This document shows positions 1 to 8,456 of a stretch of 64,000 nt of DNA, one piece after another; within the stretch, counting starts at the first letter, position 1, and each line of letters starts with the position of its first letter. The stretch covers positions 248,001 through 312,000 of the forward strand of contig NZ_JANLCN010000005.1 in NCBI RefSeq assembly GCF_024979255.1, given 5' to 3'. The translations under genes were made by a program, and so were the position numbers. This DNA comes from Herbiconiux moechotypicola. GTDB taxonomy: Bacteria; Actinomycetota; Actinomycetes; Actinomycetales; Microbacteriaceae. A model generated the notes under the pieces. The model made no database searches, had not been told where the DNA came from, and saw nothing but the letters and a program-made list of their open reading frames with translations.

Positions 1-1379
1 TTGACGGCCACGTGCACCGCGGCCAGTGGATCGGCCGTCGACACCGGCCAGTCGCTGCCGAACGCGAGTGCGGCACCCGCCCGCGCGAGCCGGCCGAACG
101 GGTAGGTGCGCTCCCTCGCGCCGGGAGGCAGGATCGGCAGACACAGGTCACGGAGCTGGTCGTCGGTGCGGGCCCAGAATGCCTGCAGGTTGGCGATGGC
201 GCCGACGGATGCGAAACGCGGCAGGTCCGCATCCGCCACCATCTGCAGGTGGGCGAGCTGGTGCCGCCGTGCGCTCCCGCCGAGTGCCTCGACGGCGTCG
301 AGGGCCTGGGTGACCGCGCGATCGCCCAGGGCGTGGAAGTGCACCGAGAATCCGTCGGAGTCGAGCGCGGCCAAGTGTGCGCCGAGCCGCTCGGGGTCGA
401 TGAAGTCGAGGCCCGAGCCGGCGTCGCCTCCGGGCAGGCGGTAGTGCCCGTGGATCGAGGCCGTGTGGTTCTCGACGATGCCGTCGAGCATCATCTTGAC
501 GGTGTCGGCCATGAAGAGGTCGGGGCGGGCGAGGGCCGCGGCCCTGGACCGGCGGTCGAGGAGTTCGGGCAGCTGCTCGATGCCGCGTTCGCGGTGCCAC
601 CAGAGTGCCCCGGTGACCCGCGCCACCAGCGTCTCCTCCTGAACGGCCCGGAGGTAGAGCGGGAGGGAGTCGCCGAAGCCCAGTCCCTCGCCGACCAGGG
701 CGTCCTGCCAGCCGGTGATGCCGAGCGCGATCAGGTGGCTCTGGGCGGCGAGCAGTCCGCGGTAGGCGAGCTCCTCGTCCGCGACCGGCTTCACGCCGTC
801 GAGCAGTGAGAGAGCGCCCTCGTGCAGGGTGCCCGAGGGTGTGCCGTCGGCGTCGCGCTCGATCACGCCGTCGGCCGGATCGGGCGTGGACGCGGTGATG
901 CCGGCGCGGGCGAGCGCGACGGAGTTGACCCAGGCGCTGTGGTGGTCGCGGCTGACGAGGAACGCGGGCCGGTCGCCCGTGACCCCGTCGAGCCCAGTGC
1001 GGTGGGGGGATCCGCCGGCGAAGTGATCCATGGTCCAGCCGCCGCCCTGCAGCCAGTCGTCGTCCGACGCGGCGGCGTAGCGGGCGATCAGCGCGAGGGT
1101 CTCTTCGGCGGAGTCGGCGCCGGAGAGGTCGCACTGCAGCATCTCGACGCCGGCCGGGGCGGGATGCACGTGGGCGTCTTGGAAGCCGGGGAGGAGCAGC
1201 CCACCCGCGAGGTCGACCTGCGTCGCGGCGCGCGGGTCGACGGATGCGGCGCTCACCTCGTCGAGGGAGCCGACCGCCGCGATCCTCCCGTCGCGCACCA
1301 GCACCGCGCCGCCGGTGCGGCTCTCGGTCATGCCCGCTGTGAAGTACCCGCCGCCGCTGAAGAGGATCTCGTCGCTCAC
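1..1379 (-). CDS. YtcJ-type amidohydrolase, 3' part cut by window edge
   Basis: Metal-dependent amidohydrolase of the YtcJ/AmiDL type, predicted to hydrolyse an amide or cyclic amide in the cytosol; substrate unknown. The frame is open from GTG 1379 to the left edge (about 459 codons; the family is usually 520-550), so the C-terminus is missing. An N-terminal beta-sandwich segment is followed by the metal-binding DAHVHP motif (His70, His72), a later HFHALGD motif and the GSDWP aspartate near the edge. A weak -10-like GAGAAT lies exactly six bases before the GTG, consistent with a leaderless start. It lies downstream of the rare-sugar operon but is separated from it by a strong terminator, so it is probably its own unit. 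Family call is firm, substrate is not. Confidence 0.85.
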   Translation of the reverse strand, partial: MSDEILFSGGGYFTAGMTESRTGGAVLVRDGRIAAVGSLDEVSAASVDPRAATQVDLAGGLLLPGFQDAHVHPAPAGVEMLQCDLSGADSAEETLALIARYAAASDDDWLQGGGWTMDHFAGGSPHRTGLDGVTGDRPAFLVSRDHHSAWVNSVALARAGITASTPDPADGVIERDADGTPSGTLHEGALSLLDGVKPVADEELAYRGLLAAQSHLIALGITGWQDALVGEGLGFGDSLPLYLRAVQEETLVARVTGALWWHRERGIEQLPELLDRRSRAAALARPDLFMADTVKMMLDGIVENHTASIHGHYRLPGGDAGSGLDFIDPERLGAHLAALDSDGFSVHFHALGDRAVTQALDAVEALGGSARRHQLAHLQMVADADLPRFASVGAIANLQAFWARTDDQLRDLCLPILPPGARERTYPFGRLARAGAALAFGSDWPVSTADPLAAVHVAV

Positions 1380-1415
1380 GCCACCATTCTCTCCTGGCTC
1401 CGTCGTGACGAGAGT

Positions 1416-1452
1416 GATCGGCCCGCCCCGTGGTGGGTGGGGCGGGCCGATC
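1416..1452 (-). terminator. Strong hairpin terminator after the kinase gene
   Basis: Perfect 14-bp arms at 1416-1429 and 1439-1452 with a 9-base loop. There is no clear T-run, as is common in high-G+C actinobacteria. It lies about 80 bases past the kinase stop and closes the leftward sugar operon. Confidence 0.7.
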
Positions 1453-1535
1453 GGAGGGATTCAGAGGTGAGGAGGCCGGCGCCGCCCCGCCTGAGCCGGG
1501 GGGAGGAGGAGCGGGGCGGAGCCGGGGTCGGTGGA

Positions 1536-2291
1536 TCAGGCCGAGAGGATGGCGCCCGTGATGCCGGAGACCACGAGGTCGGCGCGGGGAGCGGTCGACT
1601 CGATGAGGAGGGCGTTGCGGCCGTCGACGGTCTCGGCCCAGGCCAGGGCCGCCTCGGGGGTGCGGCCGCCGATCCCGTGGCGCACGACGAGGCGGGAGAC
1701 CCGCACCTCGTCGGGCGTCTCGCAGAACCACGACTCGGTGAGCAGCGGTTTCACCTGAGCCCACGGACCGTCGCCGTCGTCGACCAGGAGGTAGTTGCCC
1801 TCCAGCACGACGAGGCGGGTCTCGGGCTCGATCGCGTGCTCACCCGCGATCGGCTCCTCGATGGAGCGGTCGAAGCTCGGGGCGTACACCGTGTGGTCGG
1901 TCTCCGAGGTGAGGCGGCGCACCAGGGCGAGGAACCCCCAGCCGTCGAAGGTGTCGAGGGCGCCCTTGCGGTCGGAGCGGCCCAGGCGGGCCAGCGTGGA
2001 CTCGGCCAGGTGGTAGCCGTCCATCGGCACGTGGGCGGCGAACGGAGCACCGGGGCCGCCCGACTCGAGGCTCAGCTCGTTCACCCGGGCGGCGAGGAGG
2101 CCCGCGAGCGTGGTCTTGCCCGCCCCCGGGCTGCCCGCGATGCCCAGCACGGCCCGCGAGCCGGGCTGCACGAGCGCGAGCGCGCGCCGCGCGAGCTCGT
2201 CGAGGCCGGCGACGACGGGTGCCGAGGTGCTGTCCGCGGGCGCGGAGGTGCTCACGGCAGACGCGTCGGACGAGACCTCAGAGTGCGGCAC
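1536..2291 (-). CDS. P-loop nucleoside/sugar kinase family protein (FrcK-like)
   Basis: Small cytosolic kinase of the uridine kinase / pantothenate kinase / FrcK-like P-loop group. The Walker A motif GSPGAGKT is at about residues 53-60, followed by a DGYH motif typical of this group and a Walker B-like VVLEGNYLL strand. I start it at GTG 2291 (251 aa), which has AGGGA just upstream and overlaps the preceding epimerase by 14 bp; an upstream start at 2351 would overlap by 74 bp and adds an Arg/Thr-rich stretch unlike the family. It is the last gene of the sugar operon, so the likely job is phosphorylating the sugar made by the two epimerases. The true substrate cannot be read from sequence; frc-type operons also carry such a kinase. 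Confidence 0.8.
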   Translation of the reverse strand: MPHSEVSSDASAVSTSAPADSTSAPVVAGLDELARRALALVQPGSRAVLGIAGSPGAGKTTLAGLLAARVNELSLESGGPGAPFAAHVPMDGYHLAESTLARLGRSDRKGALDTFDGWGFLALVRRLTSETDHTVYAPSFDRSIEEPIAGEHAIEPETRLVVLEGNYLLVDDGDGPWAQVKPLLTESWFCETPDEVRVSRLVVRHGIGGRTPEAALAWAETVDGRNALLIESTAPRADLVVSGITGAILSA

Positions 2292-3147
2292 GGGTTCCCT
2301 CGATGATGTTCGTGAGGTAGCGGTGCGAGTGCGCCGCCAGGGCCGGACCATCGTTCCACAGGTTGCGCCAGATCGCGAGATCGTTGGAGAGGGTGGGCGA
2401 GACCACCGCCGACGAGAACGACTCGAAGGTGATGGGGCCGTCGTAGGAGACGTCGGCGAGCGCGTGGAAGAACGCGCCGAAGTCGAGATGGCCCGAACCG
2501 AGGTAGCCGCGGTGGTTCTCGCCGATGTGCACGTAGCCGAGACGGTCGCCGACGAGGTGCACCGGGCGCACGAGGTCGTCCTCCTCGATGTTCATGTGGT
2601 ACGTGTCGAGGTGGATGAGCACGTTGTCGTGACCGATGTCGTCGGCCAGCCGCAGCGCATCCGCCGCCGTGTTGATGACGTTGGTCTCGTAGCGGTTGCA
2701 GATCTCGAGACCGAGGGTCATGCCGAGGCCCTGCGCCTCGACCGCGAGGTCGGTGAGGGTCGACACCACGTTGGCGCGGCCGGCGGCGGTGAGGGCGTGC
2801 CCGTACTTGCCGAGGGCGCTGTAGAGCGCGCCCGTGAAGTGGGTGCCGCCGAGCTGGTGGGTGATGTGGAGGGAGTCGTGCAGCAGCTTCGCGCCACGGG
2901 CCACCACCTCGGGGTCGTCGCTGGAGACGTCGGCCTCGAAGGCGAGCCCTCGTGAGGTGACGATGCCGAGGCCGGCGGCATCGAGCGCGGCACGGGCGGC
3001 GGCGACGTCGAGGTTCTTCGCGTCGTGCAGCGACATCTCGAGGATGTCGTAGCCGGCCGCCTTGGTCTGGGCGACGATGTACTCCACCTCGGAGGGGGTG
3101 GTTCCGCCGGAGAAGACGAGGGCGTGCACGCCGAGCTTGTTGGTCAT
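2278..3147 (-). CDS. Ketose 3-epimerase-like TIM-barrel protein (1)
   Basis: Sugar phosphate isomerase/epimerase family, 289 aa, closest in motif layout to D-psicose/D-tagatose 3-epimerases. The four metal and catalytic positions are present: Glu148 (LEICNR), Asp181 (LDTYHMNIEE), His207 (HIGE) and Glu242 (TFESF). Their spacing matches that recalled for the characterised D-psicose 3-epimerases. The start at ATG 3147 has AAAGGA eight bases upstream. It follows a second, related epimerase by 43 bp and overlaps the kinase start, so all three are probably one transcript. Predicted role: C3 epimerisation of a free ketose after ABC import. A plain isomerase of another ketose or polyol derivative remains possible. 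Confidence 0.88.
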   Translation of the reverse strand: MTNKLGVHALVFSGGTTPSEVEYIVAQTKAAGYDILEMSLHDAKNLDVAAARAALDAAGLGIVTSRGLAFEADVSSDDPEVVARGAKLLHDSLHITHQLGGTHFTGALYSALGKYGHALTAAGRANVVSTLTDLAVEAQGLGMTLGLEICNRYETNVINTAADALRLADDIGHDNVLIHLDTYHMNIEEDDLVRPVHLVGDRLGYVHIGENHRGYLGSGHLDFGAFFHALADVSYDGPITFESFSSAVVSPTLSNDLAIWRNLWNDGPALAAHSHRYLTNIIEGTRAAL

Positions 3148-3190
3148 GAGTGGATCCTTTGAGGTCGTGAGGGATGCGAGGTCGCGAGGG

Positions 3191-4147
3191 TCAGTGGGTG
3201 GTGGAGAGGAGCCGGTCGGATGCGGCCAGCTGGCGTCTGAGGAAGCGGGCGCCGGCCGCGGCGACGGCGGTGGGGTCGTGCCAGAGGGTTCGCCACAGCC
3301 CGATGTCGTCGCGCGAGGCCGCAGAGACCACGGCGGGCGAGAACGACTCGAAGGTGATGGGTCCGATGTACCCCGTGTCGGCGAGGGCGGAGAAGAGTCC
3401 CGGCCAGTCGTTCGACCCCGTGCCCAGCTGGCCACGGTGGTTCTCGCTCGCGTGGATGTAACCGAGCGCCGAACCCGCATCGTGCACGGCGGCCGCCTGG
3501 GAGAGCTCTTCGCCATTGACGTGGAAGGTGTCGATGTGCAGCAGCACGTTCTGCGCACCGCGTGCCTCCAGCTCGCCGATGAACTCCCGGGTCTGGGCGG
3601 CGGTGTTGAGGAGGTTGCTCTCGTAGCGGTTGACGTACTCGAGACCGATCAGGATGCCTGCCTCGGCCGCGACCGCGGCCACCCGGCTCAGCACGGCGAG
3701 CGAGTTGGCCCGCCCGGCCTCGGTGGCCGGATGCCCGTACCTGGTCATGGCCGAAAAGGTGACCCCGCCGACGTAGCCGGCCCCGATCGAGCGGGCGAAT
3801 TCGACGGCGTCGAGCAGCAGCTGCTCACCCCGGGCCGAGCTCGCTGCTCCCTGCGGCGTCGACACGTCGGTGTTGATGTCGCTGTCGACGCCGAGGGCGA
3901 GCGAGACCACCGCGTCGAGGCCGTTGGCCTCGAGCAGCGCCTCGGTGAGCAGCAGGTCGGAGCTGCGCGGGTCGATCAGGGGGATCTCGATGAGGTCGAA
4001 CCCGGCAGCGGCGCTCCCCTCGATCGCGAAGCGCGCCTCGTCGTGCGACCAGCCCGCGGTCCAGAGCCCGGCGTGCACCCCGAGGGGGTTCACCGTGCCC
4101 GCAGCGGCCCGGTGGAACGGGATGCGGGTGGAGGCGGGCACGATCAC
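3191..4147 (-). CDS. Ketose 3-epimerase-like TIM-barrel protein (2)
   Basis: Second member of the sugar isomerase/epimerase TIM-barrel family (318 aa), clearly related to its downstream neighbour but diverged. Catalytic positions are kept: Glu170 (LEYVNRYES), Asp206 (IDTFHVNGEE), His232 (IHASENH) and Glu267 (TFESF). GTG 4147 overlaps the ATPase stop in a GTGA arrangement, implying translational coupling. Two consecutive epimerase homologues could perform successive steps, for example isomerising at different carbons, or form a hetero-oligomer. The N-terminus is about 20 residues longer than in the neighbour. Confidence 0.87.
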   Translation of the reverse strand: MIVPASTRIPFHRAAAGTVNPLGVHAGLWTAGWSHDEARFAIEGSAAAGFDLIEIPLIDPRSSDLLLTEALLEANGLDAVVSLALGVDSDINTDVSTPQGAASSARGEQLLLDAVEFARSIGAGYVGGVTFSAMTRYGHPATEAGRANSLAVLSRVAAVAAEAGILIGLEYVNRYESNLLNTAAQTREFIGELEARGAQNVLLHIDTFHVNGEELSQAAAVHDAGSALGYIHASENHRGQLGTGSNDWPGLFSALADTGYIGPITFESFSPAVVSAASRDDIGLWRTLWHDPTAVAAAGARFLRRQLAASDRLLSTTH

Positions 4148-4947
4148 GCCGCCTTGGCGCCGGTGATGAGCGCGACGAGCTCGTCGCCCGAGGTCTCCTC
4201 GGTGCGGCGCTCGGCGACGGCCATGCCGGCCCGCATCACCCACACGTGGTCGGAGAGCCGCATCACCTGGTCGAAGTTGTGGCTGATGAGCAGCACCGCC
4301 ACGCCCGAGTCGCGCAGGGTGTTGATGACGCCCTCGACACGGGCGGTCTCCTGCACGCCGAGCGCCGCGGTCGGCTCGTCCATGATGACGATCTTCGAAC
4401 CCCAGCCGGCGGCGCGGGCGATGGCCACGGCCTGGCGCTGGCCGCCCGAGAGGCGGCGCACTTTACTCGTGACAGGAGGAACGTTCACGGCAAGGTTCTT
4501 CAGCAGCTCACCCGCGGTGGCCTTCATGACCTTGCGGTCGAGGGTGCGGAACGGGCCGAAGCCGTGGGTCTTCTCCCGGCCGAGGAAGAAGTTCTGCCAC
4601 ACCGACAGGTCTTCGACCAGCGCCAGCGTCTGGTGCACCGTCTCGATGCCGCGCTCGCGGGCGGCGTTCGGCGACTCGAAGGTGACGTCTTCGCCGTCGA
4701 GCACGATGCTGCCGGAGTCGGGGCGGTGGATGCCGGAGAGGCATCGCACCATGGTCGACTTGCCGGCGCCGTTGTCGCCGATCAGTGCGGTGATCTCGCC
4801 GCGGCGCATGGTCATGGAGGCGCCCTTGAGCGCGTGCACCCCGCCGAAGGACTTCTTGATGTCGGTGGCCCTGAGGATGAAGTCGCGGGCCTGGGTGGTG
4901 CCGGTGTGCGGCGAGACGTCGGGCACGGAGTTGTACTTGTCGGTCAT
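4144..4947 (-). CDS. Sugar ABC transporter ATP-binding protein, single NBD
   Basis: Cytoplasmic ATPase of a ribose/fructose-type importer (267 aa). Walker A GDNGAGKST (residues 57-65), the signature LSGGQRQ, Walker B VIMDEPTAAL and the switch histidine (LLISH) are all present. Unlike RbsA, XylG or AraG it carries only one nucleotide-binding domain, as FrcA does; two copies would be needed per transporter. The start at ATG 4947 overlaps the permease stop by 4 bp. It is co-transcribed with the permease, binding protein and two epimerases. Confidence 0.93.
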   Translation of the reverse strand: MTDKYNSVPDVSPHTGTTQARDFILRATDIKKSFGGVHALKGASMTMRRGEITALIGDNGAGKSTMVRCLSGIHRPDSGSIVLDGEDVTFESPNAARERGIETVHQTLALVEDLSVWQNFFLGREKTHGFGPFRTLDRKVMKATAGELLKNLAVNVPPVTSKVRRLSGGQRQAVAIARAAGWGSKIVIMDEPTAALGVQETARVEGVINTLRDSGVAVLLISHNFDQVMRLSDHVWVMRAGMAVAERRTEETSGDELVALITGAKAA

Positions 4948-5933
4948 TTCTTCTGGAACCTCGTGAGTAGGGCGGCCAGGACCACGACGAGTCCGACTGC
5001 GAGGGGCTGGTAGAACTGCGAGACCCCGAGGAGGGTGAGGCCGTTGGTGAGAGCGGTGAGCAGCAGAGCGCCGATGACCGGACCGACGATCTTGGCTTTG
5101 CCACCCGTGAGGCTCACACCGCCGAGCACGACCGCCGCGATCGAGTTGAGCAGGAACTGGGTGTTGATGGCCGGCTCGGCCGCGCCGACGCGGGCGACCA
5201 GCAGCAACGCGGCCACCCCGGCGAGACCGCCCGAGATGAGGTAGACCGCCATCCGGATGCGCGTGGCCGAGATGCCGTTCGCCACGGCGCTCTCCTCGTT
5301 GCCACCGACCGCCTGCACGTGCAGACCGAACCGGGTGCGGAACATGAAGAACCACGCCAGCACCGCGATCACCGCGGCGAGGATGATGGGGTAGCCGAAG
5401 ATGCCGAGCGAGCCCGAGGTGAGGATGAGCAGCTCGTCGCTGGTGACCGTGATGGGCTTGCCGTTCGAGACGATCAGGGCGAGACCGGTGGCCACCGAGA
5501 GCGTGCCGAGCGTCGCGATGAAGTCGGTGACCTTGCCCTTGGCGATGAGCAACCCGTTGATGAGGCCGATGAGCAGGCCCGCCACGATCGCCACCAGCGC
5601 CGAGAGCCAGAACCCGGCGCCCGCCTGGAAGGCGAGGCCGAAGCCGATGGCCCCGAAGGTCATCGTGGCCGAGATCGACAGGTCGATGCCGCCCGTGGTG
5701 ATGACGAAGGACTGGCCGATGGCGAGGATGACCAGGATCGCGGCCGCGACGAGCATGGCCCGGATGTTGCCCAGCGTGAGGAACGTGGGGGAGAGGATCG
5801 CGAACACGATCACGAGGGCGACGAGGCCGATCGGGGCGGCGTTCTCGGCCCAGAACGAGATCTGGCGCACGTTCTGGCCGATCGCCTGCATCCTCCCCGG
5901 TCGGAGTTGCTCAGTGGATGTCATGGAGGTCAC
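4944..5933 (-). CDS. Sugar ABC transporter permease (RbsC/FrcC type)
   Basis: Integral membrane permease of the BPD_transp_2 family (329 aa), with about 8-10 hydrophobic segments and the glycine-rich TTGGIDLS segment typical of RbsC-like proteins. Partners are the downstream single-domain ATPase and the upstream binding lipoprotein. Two starts fit: GTG 5933 with AGGCAG upstream, or ATG 5924; I keep the longer. The 86-bp gap from the binding-protein gene carries a hairpin that may lower permease expression relative to the binding protein. Confidence 0.92.
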   Translation of the reverse strand: MTSMTSTEQLRPGRMQAIGQNVRQISFWAENAAPIGLVALVIVFAILSPTFLTLGNIRAMLVAAAILVILAIGQSFVITTGGIDLSISATMTFGAIGFGLAFQAGAGFWLSALVAIVAGLLIGLINGLLIAKGKVTDFIATLGTLSVATGLALIVSNGKPITVTSDELLILTSGSLGIFGYPIILAAVIAVLAWFFMFRTRFGLHVQAVGGNEESAVANGISATRIRMAVYLISGGLAGVAALLLVARVGAAEPAINTQFLLNSIAAVVLGGVSLTGGKAKIVGPVIGALLLTALTNGLTLLGVSQFYQPLAVGLVVVLAALLTRFQKK

Positions 5934-5965
5934 GTTTTCTGCCTAGAGGGAGTGTGGTGGGTTCC

Positions 5966-5998
5966 GGTGCCGCCCGACTTTCTCAGCCGAGCGGCACC
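5966..5998 (-). other. Intercistronic hairpin between binding protein and permease
   Basis: Inverted repeat with perfect 8-bp arms (5966-5973 and 5991-5998) and a 17-base loop, in the gap between the first two genes of the sugar operon. This position is typical of a partial terminator or mRNA-stabilising stem that raises the binding-protein to permease ratio. Confidence 0.45.
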
Positions 5999-6019
5999 AG
6001 GAATGGGACGCCTGCGGCT

Positions 6020-7057
6020 CTACTCGGTGGGGAGGAGGTCTTCGAGGGGGTTGTCGAAGGGGGCGAAGGGCTGGGGGAAGGCAGCGATGGCGTCGGGGGC
6101 CTCAGCGCTCGTGACGAGGGCGGTGGGCGACTCGATGTTCGCGGGGAGCTCGCCGCCCGAGGTGGCGACCTCGCAGGCCTGCAGGCCGAGCGAGCCGATC
6201 GCGTAGGGGTACTGCGCGACGGTGGCGGAGAGGCCGCCGGCCTCGACCGACTCCAGGGCGTCCTTGTTGCCATCGACGCTCACCACGGTGATCTGTCCCG
6301 TGAGACCGGCGTTCTCGACCGCCTTGACGATGCCGAGACCCATGTCGTCGTTCGCGGCGAAGAAGGCCTTCACGTTCGGGTTCGCGGCGAGGATGTCGGT
6401 GGCCGTCGTGAGGGCGACCTCGCGCTTCCAGTCGGCGGCCGACTCCTGGATGATGTCCAGGTCGCTGCCCACCGCCGCCTTGAAGCCGTCGATGCGTGCG
6501 GCGCTCGTGACGTCTCCGGCGATGCCGCCGATGATCGCGACCTCCGAGCCCGCGTCGACCTGCGAGAGCACGAAGTCGCCGGCCTTGCCGCCCGCGGCCT
6601 CGTTGTCGGTGCCGATGTAGGTGGCCACGTCGATGTTGGCCGTCTTCGCCGCGTCGGCGTCGATGGGCTGGTCGATGTTGACGATCGGCTTGCCCGCGGT
6701 GGCGACCTGGCTGAGCGCTTGCACGAGGTTGGTGCCCGAGATGGGGTTCACGATGAAGCAGCCGAAGTCCTGCCCGGCGAGGGTGGTGAGCTTGTCGGCC
6801 TGGCCCGTGGTGTCGCCGATGTCGGCGGCGGCCTGGATGGTGACGTCGACGCCGTCGGTGTCCGCGGTGTCCTGGATGCCGGACTCCATCGCCTGGAAGA
6901 AGGGGTTGTCGAGGCCTTTGATGACGGCCGCGACCTTGCTCGACGAGCCACCGTCGGTGCCGCTGCCGCCGGCGCAGCCGGCGAGGGCGAAGGCTGCGAC
7001 TCCGAGGGGGAGCGCGATGCGCACGGTGCGCATCCATGTTGCGTCTTTGCTGAACAT
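6020..7057 (-). CDS. Sugar ABC transporter substrate-binding lipoprotein (RbsB/FrcB type)
   Basis: Extracytoplasmic sugar-binding protein, 345 aa, Peripla_BP_4 fold. A type II signal peptide ends in the lipobox LAGC (Cys28). Ribose/allose-binding features are present: a DQPI segment, FFAANDDMGLGIV and VSVDGNKDALE. ATG 7057 is preceded by AAGGATC. It is the first gene of the leftward operon and is read from a promoter with -35 TTGCAA and -10 TAGTTT, which sits inside the inverted repeat at 7114-7142. The ligand is probably a pentose or ketohexose; the epimerases suggest a rare ketose. Confidence 0.93.
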   Translation of the reverse strand: MFSKDATWMRTVRIALPLGVAAFALAGCAGGSGTDGGSSSKVAAVIKGLDNPFFQAMESGIQDTADTDGVDVTIQAAADIGDTTGQADKLTTLAGQDFGCFIVNPISGTNLVQALSQVATAGKPIVNIDQPIDADAAKTANIDVATYIGTDNEAAGGKAGDFVLSQVDAGSEVAIIGGIAGDVTSAARIDGFKAAVGSDLDIIQESAADWKREVALTTATDILAANPNVKAFFAANDDMGLGIVKAVENAGLTGQITVVSVDGNKDALESVEAGGLSATVAQYPYAIGSLGLQACEVATSGGELPANIESPTALVTSAEAPDAIAAFPQPFAPFDNPLEDLLPTE

Positions 7058-7103
7058 ACTGATCCTTGGCGGGTTGGGGCACCACTACGTGCCTGCGAAA
7101 CAG

Positions 7104-7132
7104 AAACTACGCGCACTTTTGGTTTATTGCAA
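7104..7132 (-). promoter_or_regulatory. Promoter of the rare-sugar operon
   Basis: On the minus strand, -35 TTGCAA (7127-7132) and -10 TAGTTT (7104-7109) are separated by exactly 17 bases, giving a start near 7097 and a leader of about 40 bases before ATG 7057. The -35 lies between the arms of the 7114-7142 inverted repeat. Confidence 0.55.
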
Positions 7133-7142
7133 CTCAAAAGTG
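7114..7142. promoter_or_regulatory. Candidate ROK operator (CACTTTTG inverted repeat)
   Basis: Perfect 8-bp arms, CACTTTTG at 7114-7121 and CAAAAGTG at 7135-7142, separated by 13 bases, in the divergent region between the sugar operon and the ROK gene. It is A+T-rich in a G+C-rich region. It overlaps the operon promoter, so a bound repressor would block it. Confidence 0.6.
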
Positions 7143-7227
7143 TGGCTACTTTGAATCGACGTATGTATACAATGGGCTCACGTCGGCCACGGGGTCGATT
7201 CGGGACAGCGATGGAGCTCTGCGTAAA

Positions 7228-8409
7228 GTGAAGGATGTGCGAACCCACGTCGGCGAAGTGCTCGCGCTCTTCCGTGAGCACGGCGAGCTCTCGCGCACCG
7301 ACGTGATCGACCTCTCCGGTCTCTCGCGCTCCACGGTCAACCAGCGCCTCGCCGCTCTGCACTCCGCGGGGCTGATCGAGGAGATCGGCGGCGGCGAGTC
7401 GACCGGGGGCCGCCCCTCGAGCCGCTTCGCCCTCAACCGCTCCCGTGCCGTCATCCTCACCGCCGACATCGGCGCCACGGGCTTCGTGGCCGCCGTGTGC
7501 GACCTCGCGGGCACGCCGCTGCGGCACACCTCGGTGTCGGTGAACGTGTGGGACGGCCCGCATCCCGTGCTGACCGCGGTGGACGCCGCCTTCGACGAGC
7601 TCCTCGCGGGCGGCGGGGCCACCGGCGCCGACGAGGTCTGGGGCATCGGCATCGGCGTGCCCGGCCCGGTGGAGTTCGCGGCGGGCCGTGTGGTGAACCC
7701 GCCCATCATGACCGGCTGGGACCGCTTCGACATCGCGGGCTGGTTCGCCGCCCGCCGGGCACCGGTGGTGGTGGAGAACGACGCCAATTCCCGCGCCGTC
7801 GCCGAGGCGCGCCTCCGTCGCCACGACAACCTCATCAGCCTCAAGGTGGGCACCGGCATCGGCTCAGGGCTCGTGTTCAACAGCGCCATCATCCGCGGCG
7901 GCGAGGGTGCGGCCGGCGACATCGGCCACACCCGCGCCGCGGTGGCCGACGGGGCGGAGGGGCTGCCGTGCCGCTGCGGCAACGTCGGCTGTGTCGAGGC
8001 CTACGCCAGTGGCTGGGCGATCATCCGCGATCTGGATGCGCTGGGCGCGCACGCGGGCGACGTGGCCGCGGTCGTCGGCCTGGTGCGGCAGGGTGACCTC
8101 GATGCGGTGCGTCTGGTCAGGCAGGCCGGTCGGGTGCTCGGTGACGCGGTCGCCGACCTCGTGAGCATCCTCAACCCCGAGACCATCGTGCTCTCCGGCC
8201 AGCTCGCGGAGTGCGGCGAGGTGCTGCTGAGCGGCGTGCGCGAGCGGGTGTACCAGCGCTCGCAGCCCCTGGCCACCCGCAACCTCGTGATCGGCGTCTC
8301 CGAGCTCGGCGAGGTGGCGGGCGTCACCGGCCTCGCCCTCATCACCGCCGACCGCATCCTGGGCACCGACCAGATCGACGAGCTGCTGGAGCGCATCGAC
8401 ACGGTATGA
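7228..8409 (+). CDS. ROK-family transcriptional repressor
   Basis: NagC/XylR-type regulator (393 aa from GTG 7228). An N-terminal winged helix-turn-helix (SRTDVIDLSGLSRSTVNQR, about residues 23-41) is followed by a ROK sugar-kinase-like domain with the zinc motif CRCGNVGCVE and an ATP-fold IGATG segment. GTG 7228 has GGAG eleven bases upstream; the open frame reaches back to TTG 7066 through promoter sequence, so that longer start is unlikely. GTG 7237 is an alternative. A -10-like TACAAT at 7168-7173 could serve it. It is divergent from the rare-sugar operon and most likely represses it until the sugar or its phosphate binds. Confidence 0.88.
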   Translation: MKDVRTHVGEVLALFREHGELSRTDVIDLSGLSRSTVNQRLAALHSAGLIEEIGGGESTGGRPSSRFALNRSRAVILTADIGATGFVAAVCDLAGTPLRHTSVSVNVWDGPHPVLTAVDAAFDELLAGGGATGADEVWGIGIGVPGPVEFAAGRVVNPPIMTGWDRFDIAGWFAARRAPVVVENDANSRAVAEARLRRHDNLISLKVGTGIGSGLVFNSAIIRGGEGAAGDIGHTRAAVADGAEGLPCRCGNVGCVEAYASGWAIIRDLDALGAHAGDVAAVVGLVRQGDLDAVRLVRQAGRVLGDAVADLVSILNPETIVLSGQLAECGEVLLSGVRERVYQRSQPLATRNLVIGVSELGEVAGVTGLALITADRILGTDQIDELLERIDTV

Positions 8410-8456
8410 TAGCGCTGCCATAACACGGCGACGACACGAGGACGAAGGAGTTCACA

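Noticed and set aside
7066-7228. Longer N-terminus of the ROK protein from TTG 7066
   Set aside because: It would translate through the operator and promoter region, has Trp/Cys-rich composition unlike the family, and has no Shine-Dalgarno.
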